Positions 30,971 to 40,250 of a stretch of 48,644 nucleotides of DNA are shown one piece after another. The translations under genes were made by a program, and so were the position numbers. The notes beneath the pieces are model-generated. The model was not told where the DNA came from and did no database searches. It saw only the letters and a list, made by a program, of their open reading frames with translations. This DNA comes from Nonomuraea sp. MG754425 (GTDB lineage: Bacteria; Actinomycetota; Actinomycetes; Streptosporangiales; Streptosporangiaceae), in the NCBI RefSeq assembly GCF_021699195.1, contig NZ_SSXE01000055.1:1-48644 (forward strand), read 5' to 3'. Every line of letters begins with the position of its first letter. The stretch's first letter is position 1.

Positions 30971-32950
30971 TTGTCCGTGATCGACGACGAACTTCTGTCG
31001 CTGGCGGCGCGGCTCCGCCGGCCACGCACGGTGGTGCGGGCGATGTCGCGGGTGGCGGCCCCCGCGGCGGCAGGATGCGCCCTGATGTGGGTTCTGGCGC
31101 TGGGCACGCTCGCGCTGATGCGGGACCCCGGCGGCGTGGCGCTCGTCAACGGCCTCCCCGCCGTGGTGGGGCCCCTCCCGGTAGGGGTCCTGGCCTGGGC
31201 CGCGGTGATGGCCGTCGCGGCGACGGCCGGGCTCACCCTCCTGCTCGCCACCCTGGTGATCACGACGGCCGGATCGCTGTTGACGCACTCCGTGCCGTTC
31301 CTGCCGGCGCTGCGGGTCGCGCTCCGGTACCGCCGGGCGCTGCTCGCACTCGCCGGCCTGGGCGCGGCGGCCGGAGCCGGGGTGACGGTCGTCCTGACGT
31401 CCGTGGAATCCTTCTGGCCGAAGGTGGCGATCGCGGGGGTGGCGGCGGTCGTGCTGCTGCCGCTGCCGCTCGCCGTACCGGCTGTGGTCCTGGAGGGCCG
31501 GACGGCGCCGCAGGCGGTGTCCCGCGCTTTCGAGCTGACCCGCGCGCGGTCGCCGCTGCTCGTGCTCGCACCGGCGATCTGCCCGGCGGTGGCGGCGCTC
31601 GACTGGTGGCCGCCGGGACGGCCGGCCGTCTTGAGCCTGCTGGTGGCCGTGCAGGCCATGGTGATGACGCTGGTGTTCCTGCTCGCCCTGACGCGCGGCT
31701 GGCGCGGCGACGCCCTGACCGCGTTCCGCGCCATGGTGGACGCGCTGCCTTCCGGGCCGTCTCCCCCGGCCCGGCCCGGCGTCGTGCCGGTGGCCGCGCT
31801 CGCGGGGCTGGTACTGCCCGGCCTGCTGCTGACCGGGGTGACCGCGGCCAACCCGATGAACTGGCCCGCCTACCAGCAGGGCGAACTGTCCGGTCGCGGC
31901 AGTCCGCGGTCCTTCTCCCATTTCTCGGTGTCGGTGGACGGGCGGGCCGCACTGATCCGCGACGACGTGTGGCTGTCGGAGTGCACCGACGCTCTGTGCA
32001 CGAAGGGCGGCACCGCCCCCGTCCCCGCCGGCACCCACCAGGCGACGGCGGTGGCCGGGCGTCCGCTGGAACTCTGCTGGAACCGCACCGACGACTGCGA
32101 GCCCGGCTCCGGGCTGCCCCTTCCGGAGTTCACGCAGGCGGTCGCGGCCGCCCCCCGGCCGGGCGGCCCCGGCCCGGTGGTCGCCGTCCTCGCGCCCGAC
32201 CGCCGCGCCCGCTCATCCCTGTGGCTGCTGCACTGCGGAGACCCCCGGTGCGGGTCCGCCACGCGCACCCGGATCGCGGATGTGGACGAACCGTACCTGC
32301 TTGCGGACGAACAGCAGCTCGCGGTGACAGTGACGGCCGACGGGCGGCCCGTGGTGGTCCGGCACAGTTGGGCCCTCGGCGAGGTCGCGGTGTTCACCTG
32401 CGACAGTCCGGCGTGCGCCGGCACTCGCCGTACGGTGCCGGTCGCCTCCGAGCCGCCCGCCGCCGATCCGACCCGCTGGGGAAACCAGCCGCCGCAGGCC
32501 GCGATCGACCCGGACGGGCAGGAGATCTTCCTCGACCGGTCCCGCTGGGGGAACACGCGACCGGCTGTCGCGATCGGCCCGGACGGGCGTCCGCTCGTCC
32601 TCTACCACGACGCGGCCGGCGCCACCCCGGTGCTGCTGGAGTGCACCGACCTGACCTGCGCCACCGCGCGCCGCGTCCCCGTTCCCGCCGCACGCTCGTA
32701 CGACGTGCGCGGCACCCTCGCCGTGGACGGACGAGGCCGCACCCTGGTGGCCACCTTCACCCCCGGCGGCACGGTCAGCCTGGCGACCTGCGCCGGCACC
32801 TGCACGGCACGTTCGGTCGGCACGTACGACGGCATCCCCCGCGGGGTCCAGTTGGCAATCGACAGCGGGGGAAACCCACTGCTGGCCTGGATGTCGGTAC
32901 GGAAGGGCGACGGCTGGCGACTGAAGATCATCCGTCCGGTCAGCGGATGA
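30971..32950 (+). CDS. Membrane protein with CX4C-repeat extracellular domain
   Basis: The 659-residue product has about six hydrophobic spans in its first 290 residues (for example CALMWVLALGTLALM, LLLATLVITTAGSLL, ILV-rich segments up to VAALAGLVLPGLLLTGV). The remaining 370 residues form a propeller-like domain with cysteine pairs at a regular pitch: CTDALC, CGDPRC, CDSPAC and CTDLTC are all CX4C, with a CX6C and a CX3C pair as well. Paired cysteines imply oxidised, extracytoplasmic placement. TTG at 30971 or GTG at 30977 starts the frame; neither has a clear ribosome site. Function unknown; sensing or binding at the cell surface is plausible. Confidence 0.7.
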   Translation: MSVIDDELLSLAARLRRPRTVVRAMSRVAAPAAAGCALMWVLALGTLALMRDPGGVALVNGLPAVVGPLPVGVLAWAAVMAVAATAGLTLLLATLVITTAGSLLTHSVPFLPALRVALRYRRALLALAGLGAAAGAGVTVVLTSVESFWPKVAIAGVAAVVLLPLPLAVPAVVLEGRTAPQAVSRAFELTRARSPLLVLAPAICPAVAALDWWPPGRPAVLSLLVAVQAMVMTLVFLLALTRGWRGDALTAFRAMVDALPSGPSPPARPGVVPVAALAGLVLPGLLLTGVTAANPMNWPAYQQGELSGRGSPRSFSHFSVSVDGRAALIRDDVWLSECTDALCTKGGTAPVPAGTHQATAVAGRPLELCWNRTDDCEPGSGLPLPEFTQAVAAAPRPGGPGPVVAVLAPDRRARSSLWLLHCGDPRCGSATRTRIADVDEPYLLADEQQLAVTVTADGRPVVVRHSWALGEVAVFTCDSPACAGTRRTVPVASEPPAADPTRWGNQPPQAAIDPDGQEIFLDRSRWGNTRPAVAIGPDGRPLVLYHDAAGATPVLLECTDLTCATARRVPVPAARSYDVRGTLAVDGRGRTLVATFTPGGTVSLATCAGTCTARSVGTYDGIPRGVQLAIDSGGNPLLAWMSVRKGDGWRLKIIRPVSG

Positions 32951-33088
32951 GTCCGGCCGGCGCCGGGCCGTGCGTTCGGCGCGAGACGCACACAGGGCAT
33001 GGATTTCCGGTACGGCAGAGGTGGTTGTGCTTCATGATGATGACCAACTGTAAGTGAGTGACTACCGAGCTTTCGTCGAGGGGCGCGC

Positions 33089-35131
33089 ATGAGCAGCACC
33101 AGCGACCGGCCGATGGGTGATCTGTTCCCCGAGTTGCCGTCCATTCTGGGCCGGGAGAGCGAATGCGCGCAGATCGAGCGGTTATTGGCGTTCTCCCGGG
33201 TGGTGACGGTGACCGGCACCGCAGGGGTCGGCAAGTCGCGTACCGCGCTGCAGGTCGCCGAACAGGTCTGGCAGCGCTTTCCGGACGGTGTGTGGCTCAT
33301 CCCGCTGTCCCCGGTGAGCGACGGTGCGGTGATCCCGAACACGGTCGCGATGGAGCTGAAGGTACGTGACCAGACCTCCCGCCCCGCGATCGACCTCCTG
33401 ATCGACCATCTCGCCGATCGCTCCTGCCTGCTCATCCTCGACGCGTGTGAACACGTCGTGGACCACTGCGCGTTGATGGTGACCGCCCTGGTCCAGATGT
33501 GTCCGGGCGTTCAGGTGCTGGCCGTCAGCAGACAGCCCTTGGGCATCGACGCGGAGACGGTGACCGAGCTGGAGCCCCTGCCCGTCCCGGCAGCGGGACT
33601 GGAGGACAGAGTCGGCGACCTGACGCGGTGTGCCTCGGTGGAGCTGTTCGCCGAGCGGGCGCGCCTTGCCGAGCCCGGCTTCACGGTGACCGAGGCGAAC
33701 GCGCACGCGGTCGCCGAGGTGTGCCGCAGGCTCGACGGTCTGCCGCTGGCCCTGGAACTGGCCGCGGCGCAGCTCCGCGATCGCTCCGTGGAAGAGCTGG
33801 CAGACGGTACGGACCTGCACGCGCGGCCACCGGTTCCCCCGCCGTTGCGGGCGCTCGCGCCCCACGGAAGCCTGTGGACGACCATCGGACGCAGCCACGA
33901 TCTGTGCGCCCCGGCCGAGAAGTTGTTGTGGGCCCGCGCGTCCGTCTTCGCGGGCGACTTCACCCTGGCCGGGGCCAAGGAGATCTGCGCGGGCGGCCCG
34001 CTGGACGACGTCGAGCGGACGCTCGCCGGTCTCGTCGCCCGGTCCGTCGTCTCCCGGCGCGGCGAACGCTTCCGCATGCTCGACAGCCTGCGCGAATACG
34101 GCGCCTGGTGGCTGCGGGAGCTCGGCGAGCACCGTGCGATCCGGCTCCGGCACCGGGACCGTTACCTCGACATGGCCCGGCGGGCCTTCCCCCAGTGGAC
34201 GGGCGAGGGGCAGCTCGTCTGGTACCACTGGCTGGCCGGCGAGTATCCCGAAGTGCGGCGGGCGTTGGAGACCTGCTTGTACGAACCCGACTCGACGGCG
34301 CTCGAACTCTCCGGCGCCCTGTGGTTCCTCTGGTTCTCCTGCGACTTCGAGCGCGAGGGCCGCGACATCCTGGAACGGGCTCTCGCCCACGATCAGCGCA
34401 GCGGGCCGCTACGGGTCAGGGCCGCCTGGGCGCTCGGGCTCGTCATGATCTTTCAGGACGATCTGGACGGGATCGAGCGGTGCATCCAGGAGTGCCGCTC
34501 GGCCGCGCCCGACCCGACCGCGATGAAGGCCGGCGACTATCTGGAGGGCACCGACTGGGCCATGAGCGGCCGCCCTGAGCCGGCCCTCGAGCGGCTCGTC
34601 CACCTGGTCTCCGGCGCGTGGGAGGAGGGCGTTCAGGAGGCGGTGGGACTGCTGGCCAGGGCCGCCCTGGTCTTCGCCCTGCTCGCGATGGGCGACTACA
34701 CCGGCGCCGGCGAACTGGCGGAGAAGATCAAGACTGACGGGGCGCGGCGCGGCGAGCACAAGTTCCGCTGCTGGGGCCTGTACATCCAGGCTCTGATCGC
34801 CCTCTCCCAGCACGAGCACACCGTCGCCGCGCAGCATGCACGGGAGGCCTTTCACGGCTTCGAACTGCTCGACGACAGTTCCAACATGGCCCTCTGCCTG
34901 GAGGCGCTGGCCATCGCAACGTGCGCCGAGGGCGATCCACCGACCGCCGCACGACTGCTCGGCATCAGCCAGCGGCTCTGGCATCCGAACGGTGGACGCG
35001 CCCGCTTCACCACCCCCGAGGTCGCCTCCGCCCGCCAGGACTGCGACCGGCGGATCTCCGCCGTGATCGGGCAGGAGGCGGCGCGCAAGCAGTTCTCCGA
35101 CGGCCTGCACGCGATGCCGCCATACCTTTGA
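33089..35131 (+). CDS. STAND-type ATPase regulator (NB-ARC/TPR) without C-terminal HTH
   Basis: The 680-residue product has a P-loop ATPase domain (GTAGVGKS at residues 43-50; SCLLILDACEHV as Walker B; RRLDGLPLALELAAAQL as the NB-ARC GLPL-type motif), a winged-helix-like segment (LARASVFAGDFTL), and a TPR-like C-terminal half ending in ARLLGISQRLW. Actinomycete relatives of this layout usually end in a LuxR HTH or begin with a SARP domain. Neither is present here: the protein stops at GLHAMPPYL where the HTH would follow. It may act by protein contact or be a truncated regulator. No HTH-like remnant was seen just downstream. Confidence 0.8.
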   Translation: MSSTSDRPMGDLFPELPSILGRESECAQIERLLAFSRVVTVTGTAGVGKSRTALQVAEQVWQRFPDGVWLIPLSPVSDGAVIPNTVAMELKVRDQTSRPAIDLLIDHLADRSCLLILDACEHVVDHCALMVTALVQMCPGVQVLAVSRQPLGIDAETVTELEPLPVPAAGLEDRVGDLTRCASVELFAERARLAEPGFTVTEANAHAVAEVCRRLDGLPLALELAAAQLRDRSVEELADGTDLHARPPVPPPLRALAPHGSLWTTIGRSHDLCAPAEKLLWARASVFAGDFTLAGAKEICAGGPLDDVERTLAGLVARSVVSRRGERFRMLDSLREYGAWWLRELGEHRAIRLRHRDRYLDMARRAFPQWTGEGQLVWYHWLAGEYPEVRRALETCLYEPDSTALELSGALWFLWFSCDFEREGRDILERALAHDQRSGPLRVRAAWALGLVMIFQDDLDGIERCIQECRSAAPDPTAMKAGDYLEGTDWAMSGRPEPALERLVHLVSGAWEEGVQEAVGLLARAALVFALLAMGDYTGAGELAEKIKTDGARRGEHKFRCWGLYIQALIALSQHEHTVAAQHAREAFHGFELLDDSSNMALCLEALAIATCAEGDPPTAARLLGISQRLWHPNGGRARFTTPEVASARQDCDRRISAVIGQEAARKQFSDGLHAMPPYL

Positions 35132-35294
35132 CGAGAGTCGCCGGCGCCGAAGTCGATGATGGTTACCTTGACGCCAATGCCGACGATCTTGCCAGCCAGG
35201 GCCCGCAGGGTGACCGCGTCAGCCTCCCGGAATCCGCGCACGGATGGGCGCCCGCTGAGGGGGTGTCGGTCATCGGCAGGCGCCCTGCGCCGTG

Positions 35295-36779
35295 CTACTC
35301 GGTGGCGGCGGTGGTGCCGGCCAGTTCGCGGATGACCTGCATGTCGTCGAACGGCAGCTTGCGCTCGCCGACGATCTGGTACGGCTCGGCGCCCTTGCCG
35401 GCGACGAGCACGTTGTCGCCAGATTCGGCCACCTGCAGGGCCCGCGCGATGGCGTCGCGCCGGTCGGTGATCCGCTCCACCGTCGCGGACGTGCCCTCCA
35501 AGCCGGGCATGATCTCGTCAATGATCGCCTCGGGATCCTCTCCGCGTGGGTTGTCGCTGGTGACCACCACGACGTCGGAGTGATGACCGGCGATCGTCCC
35601 CATCGGCGCGCGCTTGCTGGGATCGCGGTCTCCGCCGCACCCGAACACGGTGACGATCTTGCGCTCGGCGAACCCGCGGATGGTGGTGAGGACCTGCTCC
35701 AGCGAGTCGGGGGAGTGGGCGTAGTCCACTATCACCGACACCCCGGCCGGGGTCTGATACGTCTCGAAACGGCCCGGGATCGATGGCAACTCCTCAAGCG
35801 CGTCGGCCAGGGCGTCCACGTCGTAGCCCAGCAGGTGGCCGGCGGCGAGCGTGGCCAGAGCGTTGGAGACGGCGAACCGGCCCGGGAAGGGCACGCGCGC
35901 CGCTTGCCGGTGACCGCCATGGTGGAGCACGAAGGAGGTGCCGGTCGCGTCCACCCGCAGATCGCCGGCTCGGAAGTCGGCTGGATTGTCCAAGCCGTAG
36001 GTCGTCGTCGCGTCTGGCATCAGGGCGGCGATGTCGGCGCTGATGGGGTCGTCGGCGTTGGCCACCGCCCACCTGCACATGCCGCTGAAAAGCAGCAGCT
36101 TGGCCTGCTTGTACGCCTTCATCGAGCCGTGGTCATCGAGGTGATCAGGGGTGAGGTTGGTGAACATGCCCACGTCGATGTCGGTGCGGTCGACCCGGTG
36201 CAACGCCAGCGCCCTTGAGGATGCTTCCATCGCGACGACGTCGGCCCCCCGATCCGCCATCGCGCGCAGGATCTGGTGCAGTTCCACCGCCTCCGGGGTG
36301 GTGGGGGTGGACCTCTCAATGGTGATCGGCTCGTCACCGACACGGCAGCCATCGGTACCGATGACGCCGACTCGCGCGCCCGCTCCGACCCGCAGCAGCG
36401 CCTCCACCATGAAGGAGATGCTGGTTTTACCGTTGGTGCCGGTGACCGCCATCACCTGCAGGTCCCGCGACGGATGCCCGAAGTAGCGCGCGGCGACCAA
36501 CGGCGCGGCCGCTCGCGTGTCCGCCACCCGCACGACGCAGACATGCGACGGCAGAGCCTCCACGAGTGGGCGCTCGACCAGGACCGCGACCGCTCCACGC
36601 GCCACGGCGTCGGCCACGAAAGCGTGCCCGTCCGCATGTCTGCCACACATGGCGATGTAGAGACCGCCCGTGGTCACGCACCGCGAGTCGTAGGTGATGC
36701 CGGCGCGGACGTCGGCCTGGCCCGGGTCGCCATAAAGGACCTGGAACCGGCACCCGTCCAGCAACTCCCGCAGATTCAT
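35295..36779 (-). CDS. murE: UDP-MurNAc-tripeptide synthetase, MurE
   Basis: The 494-residue product has all Mur-ligase marks: ATP loop VTGTNGKTS (residues 112-120), STPTTPEAVELH for UDP-MurNAc binding, MEASSRALAL, TNLTPDHLDDHGSM, the lysine of YKQAKLLLF (K227) that is carbamoylated in MurE, VDYAHSPDSLE, and DNPR (409-412), the signature for meso-diaminopimelate. It would add meso-DAP to UDP-MurNAc-L-Ala-D-Glu in the cytoplasm. ATG at 36779 has GGAG 4 bases upstream. It stands alone rather than in the division/cell-wall cluster, so it is probably a second copy; whether it serves resistance or a biosynthetic ligation is open. Confidence 0.88.
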   Translation of the reverse strand: MNLRELLDGCRFQVLYGDPGQADVRAGITYDSRCVTTGGLYIAMCGRHADGHAFVADAVARGAVAVLVERPLVEALPSHVCVVRVADTRAAAPLVAARYFGHPSRDLQVMAVTGTNGKTSISFMVEALLRVGAGARVGVIGTDGCRVGDEPITIERSTPTTPEAVELHQILRAMADRGADVVAMEASSRALALHRVDRTDIDVGMFTNLTPDHLDDHGSMKAYKQAKLLLFSGMCRWAVANADDPISADIAALMPDATTTYGLDNPADFRAGDLRVDATGTSFVLHHGGHRQAARVPFPGRFAVSNALATLAAGHLLGYDVDALADALEELPSIPGRFETYQTPAGVSVIVDYAHSPDSLEQVLTTIRGFAERKIVTVFGCGGDRDPSKRAPMGTIAGHHSDVVVVTSDNPRGEDPEAIIDEIMPGLEGTSATVERITDRRDAIARALQVAESGDNVLVAGKGAEPYQIVGERKLPFDDMQVIRELAGTTAATE

Positions 36780-37534
36780 CCTGCTCCCCTGTCTCTCCTT
36801 GAAGCCAGCTTGCCGTGATCACGGGAACGAGCGCAGGAGATACGCCGTCGGTGCGCTGACACCGTCTCGCCCGAGGGGGCGCCGGGACCAGATCATTCTC
36901 GCCAGCCGCCGCGCCGAGTTCACCACCGCCATCACAGAGGCCGGCCGTGACCGGTGCCGCGGTCACCTTCCAGGCTCGGTCACCTCGGGGGCCGCCGCGT
37001 TACCCGATTGCTCCTCCGTCCGATGCCTCGGCGTAGGCCCAAATTGCCGCCCGGCCATCGTTGTCATGGGTTCTTGGTCCTTTCTCGCGGGGACCGGGCG
37101 AGCGTCATCGATTACTTCGCGCGGTGTTTCGTGCACAGGCGCGAAGGCGGGTCTTCGAGGAGGACGCGTGCGGGAACCGGCCCTGGGCGGGCGATCTTCG
37201 TTCGGTGCCTGGAGCGTGCCTGACGCCGACAGCCGTTATCGATTCGGTCCGCCCGGATGCCTTCGGCGGGGTATCAGACGTTGACGGCTGCATGCTCGTC
37301 GACGAATGCGTCCCGCACCGCACCCGGCTCAGGGCGTTCTCGTGCCCCTCGCCGATTGCAGGCCGGCCAGGCACGCGAAACTCATCGGTCTGTCCTGCTC
37401 CACGGCTCGCCCGTCGGGGTCCGAAGCGGCGTGGTAAGCCTTTTGTGGCTGTCATCCGGTTTCGTGCGGGTAGCGGCGCCGGGTGCCGTCGGCGAGTATC
37501 GACGCGACATGACCGCGCGGCGAAAGGATCGCGT
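36780..37534. other. 755-base gap, nothing recognised
   Basis: Between murE (minus) and the flavoprotein (plus). Frames here lack consistent codon bias and good ribosome sites. A short plus-strand segment near 36880-36950 (DQIILASRRAEF) has coding-like bias and could be a gene remnant. No repeat or RNA structure was recognised. Confidence 0.35.
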
Positions 37535-38992
37535 ATGACGTGGCATCCGTGGAGACGGGCGTTCCTCACGGCGGGGGCGGTCGTGGTCGGCTTCGAGCCG
37601 TCCACGCGCACGTGGGTCACCGACGTCGACCGGTCTCAGGGGATGGTCGACCTGCCGCCGCTGAAGGGCAGGGTGGTGACCGATCCCGCGTCGCGCGGCC
37701 AGGCGGCCGACGACTTCGGGCACCTGGTCCATCGGACCCCCGGGGCCGTGCTGGAGCCCGGCGACGCGTCGGACATCATGCTGATGATGAAGTACTGCCG
37801 GACGCACGGCCTGCAGGTGGCCGCGCGCGGCCAGGGACACGCCACCTTCGGTCAGGGCCAGGTCGCGGGCGGTCTGATCATCGACATGAGCCCGCTCAAC
37901 GCGGTTGAGGTGCGGGAGGACACGGCCGTCGTGGAGGCGGGCGCGCTCTGGAGCAGTGTGGCGCAGGCGACCCTGGCCCACGGCCTGACCCCTCCGGTCT
38001 TCACCGACTACCTGGAGCTCTCGGTCGGCGGCACGCTCTCGGTGGGCGGTTTCGGCGGCCAGACCCACCACCACGGATCCCAGGCGGACGGCGTCGTGGA
38101 GCTGGAGGTCGTCACGGGGGACGCCGGTCTGAGGAGGTGTTCCGCGCGGCTGCGCCCCGACCTCTTCCACGCGGTGCTGGCCGGAAGAGGGCAGTGCGGC
38201 GTCATCACCAAGGCCACCATGCGCCTGCTGCCCGCCCCCGCGACGGTCCGCCGCTACCTGCTCTCCTACCCGAGCGTCGCCGCGCTGACCGCCGACCAGC
38301 GGCGTGTGGTCAACGACGGCCGCTTCGCCTACGTGGAGGGCGAGCTCGGGCTGCCGACCGGCCCCGTCGGCTGGACTTACCAGCTTGAAGCGGTCGCCTT
38401 CTTCAACGGCACGACCCCGCCCGACGACGCCAGGCTGCTCGACGGGCTGGGCGACCAGCCCGGCGACCGGCAGATCCAGGACATGCCCTACTTCGACTTC
38501 CTCAACCGGCTCGCCGCGGGCGTCGCCTATCTGAAGTCCACCGGCGAGTGGTACCGTCCGCACCCCTGGTGGAACATGTTCCTGCCCGCGAGCCGCACCG
38601 ACGCCTTCGTGGCGGCCGCCATCAAGGACCTGACCGAGACCGAGGTCGGCGCCAGCGGCGCGGTCCTGCTCTATCCCTTCCCCCGCGCCCGCCTGCACCT
38701 GCCCTTGCTGCGCATGCCCGACGAGGAGACGGTCTTCCTCTTCACGCTGCTCAGAACCGCCTCGCCAGGAGCCGAGAGCCCGCAGGACATGGTGGCGGCC
38801 AACCGTTCCCTCTACCTGAGCGCCCAAGCCGTCGGGGGTTACCAGTACCCGGTCGGCTCCATCCCCACCACGCCTGAGGAGTGGCGCACCCACTACGGCC
38901 CCGCATGGGCCGACTTCGAGGCGGCGCGTGAACGCTACGACCCCGACGGAATCCTCACCCCGGGCCAGGGCGTCTTCCCTCCGGGACCGTGA
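37535..38992 (+). CDS. FAD-linked oxidase, cytokinin dehydrogenase-like (PCMH fold)
   Basis: The 485-residue product has a short N-terminal export-like segment (HPWRRAFLTAGAVVVG, possibly Tat), then the PCMH FAD-binding domain: AVLEPGDASDIMLMMKYC, VAARGQGHATFGQGQ (the His is where cytokinin oxidases bind FAD covalently), LIIDMSPLNAV and TLSVGGFGGQTHHHGSQ. The C-terminal part fits the cytokinin dehydrogenase substrate domain, ending FEAARERYDPDGILTPGQGVF. ATG at 37535 is the start; weak AAAGGA lies upstream. Oxidation of a side chain or amine by O2 or another acceptor is the family chemistry; a cytokinin substrate is only one option. Confidence 0.82.
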   Translation: MTWHPWRRAFLTAGAVVVGFEPSTRTWVTDVDRSQGMVDLPPLKGRVVTDPASRGQAADDFGHLVHRTPGAVLEPGDASDIMLMMKYCRTHGLQVAARGQGHATFGQGQVAGGLIIDMSPLNAVEVREDTAVVEAGALWSSVAQATLAHGLTPPVFTDYLELSVGGTLSVGGFGGQTHHHGSQADGVVELEVVTGDAGLRRCSARLRPDLFHAVLAGRGQCGVITKATMRLLPAPATVRRYLLSYPSVAALTADQRRVVNDGRFAYVEGELGLPTGPVGWTYQLEAVAFFNGTTPPDDARLLDGLGDQPGDRQIQDMPYFDFLNRLAAGVAYLKSTGEWYRPHPWWNMFLPASRTDAFVAAAIKDLTETEVGASGAVLLYPFPRARLHLPLLRMPDEETVFLFTLLRTASPGAESPQDMVAANRSLYLSAQAVGGYQYPVGSIPTTPEEWRTHYGPAWADFEAARERYDPDGILTPGQGVFPPGP

Positions 38993-39047
38993 AGTCCATC
39001 GTGACGCCGGCCCGCGCCGTGTCCACCGGCCTGTGGCCGGTCGCGGG

Positions 39048-39875
39048 CTATCCCGGGCGGCGTCCCCAGGCCGAGATCAGCGGCGCGAGGGTGAGGTCGA
39101 GCTCGCCGGCATCGATGGCGGCCAGGTGCGCGTCGATCTCGGCGTCGTCGGCCAGCCCGGCGGCGAGCAACTCGGCGCGGACCATGCGCACCGTCGCGGT
39201 CTCCAGCCGGTCGCAGGCCACCCCGCCGATCGGGAAGCAGCCGGTCGCCGTGACATCGGTCAGGCCGGCCGCACGCAACACCCGCGGCAGCGTACGGCCG
39301 TAGCGCAGGTCGGCGCCGCGGCGGGTCAGCAACTCCCGGACGGCGCGCCGCAGCCGGTTGGCGCGCTGCTGCGCCGGGCCGACCTCGTCGAGGCAGGCCA
39401 GCGGCTGCAGTTCGGTGTCGGCGTCCTCGACCAGGAGCCGGCCACCGGGGCGCAGCGCCGCCACCATCGTCGCCAGCGCCCGGGCACGGTCGGGCACGTG
39501 GACGAGCACGAGCCGGGCGTGTACCAGGTCGAATGTGCCTGGCTGCGGCGGCGGGTCCCCGACGATGTCGTGCCGGCGCACCTCGTACCCGCCGTGCGGG
39601 TCCAACCAGACCGGATCGATGTCCGTGGCCAGCACGTAACCGGTGGGTCCGACGGCTGTGGCGAGTGCCTCGGGAATGCTGGGGCCTCCGGCGCCGACTT
39701 CCCAGCAGCGCCAGCCCGCCTTCACCCCGAGCCGGTCGAAGTGCCCCCGTGTGACACCGTCGAACAGCTCGGCCAGCCAGGTGAACCGCTCGCCCGCCTC
39801 CTTCCGGGCGTTGTCGAGCAGGTAGCGGTGGTCCGGCTCGGACCCAGGGTCGGCGAGGGGCTGCGATGAACTCAT
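39048..39875 (-). CDS. SAM-dependent methyltransferase
   Basis: The 275-residue product has motif I as CWEVGAGGPSIPEAL, then VLATDIDPVWL (motif II acidic residue) and LVHARLVLVHVPDRARAL, and RPGGRLLVEDAD, typical of class I methyltransferases of the Methyltransf_25/UbiE-like kind. ATG at 39875 has GAGGA 7 bases upstream. The frame can be extended upstream but without similarity. It lies at the end of a minus-strand stretch that includes the truncated MarR gene. Substrate unknown. Confidence 0.85.
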   Translation of the reverse strand: MSSSQPLADPGSEPDHRYLLDNARKEAGERFTWLAELFDGVTRGHFDRLGVKAGWRCWEVGAGGPSIPEALATAVGPTGYVLATDIDPVWLDPHGGYEVRRHDIVGDPPPQPGTFDLVHARLVLVHVPDRARALATMVAALRPGGRLLVEDADTELQPLACLDEVGPAQQRANRLRRAVRELLTRRGADLRYGRTLPRVLRAAGLTDVTATGCFPIGGVACDRLETATVRMVRAELLAAGLADDAEIDAHLAAIDAGELDLTLAPLISAWGRRPG

Positions 39876-39936
39876 GCCTCCATCCTCACGACCTTCCGCG
39901 TGCCGTGTCAGCGCGACATGGAGGAAACCCTGGGGA

Positions 39937-40080
39937 TCACGGGCTCGCACGATGGCCGGAGCTCAGGCCGCCGAGACGGCTCCGGCAGGTCGACCGCCAC
40001 CGTGTGTGACCCCGCCTGCGGCGAGCCGCCGGTCCGTGGACGTCCGCCCCACCGCCGGGCAACAGCAGGATCTCCGTCAT
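39937..40080 (-). pseudogene. Possible truncated gene start after the MarR fragment
   Basis: ATG at 40080 overlaps the MarR stop as ATGA and opens TEILLLPGGGADVHGPAA, then becomes Arg-rich and stops after 47 residues. The coupled start and sensible first 18 residues suggest the 5' end of a lost gene. No family can be named from so short a piece. Confidence 0.3.
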
Positions 40081-40250
40081 CGTGGTGGGGTGGGGCGTTT
40101 GCGAGGTGCGGCGGAGCGGGGCGGCAGGGTGCGCATGTGGTCGCAGACGCGGGTCATGATGTCGCCGAGGTGGTGGACGTCCTGGTCGGTGAGGGGGTCG
40201 AACAGGAGGGTGCGGGAGAGCCGGACGTGGCCGGGCAGGACGCGGTGGAC
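40077..40250 (-). pseudogene. MarR-family regulator, 3' fragment
   Basis: The minus strand encodes PGHVRLSRTLLFDPLTDQ followed by DVHHLGDIMTRVCDHM and a stop. This equals the last 50 or so residues of MarR regulators, which read PGHVR-LLFDPLT-LG-MTRVCDHM. The DNA-binding part and the start are missing: upstream of 40250 the strand is antisense to a dehydrogenase fragment. It is the left partner of a deletion or recombination scar. Confidence 0.6.

Noticed and set aside
30786..31025. 79-codon minus-strand frame upstream of the membrane protein
   Set aside because: It overlaps the membrane protein's 5' end, shows no family, and lacks a ribosome site.
37061..37534. Longer N-terminus for the FAD-linked oxidase (frame open from 37061)
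   Set aside because: The extra 158 residues have no similarity or codon bias; ATG at 37535 gives the export-like segment and the expected family length.
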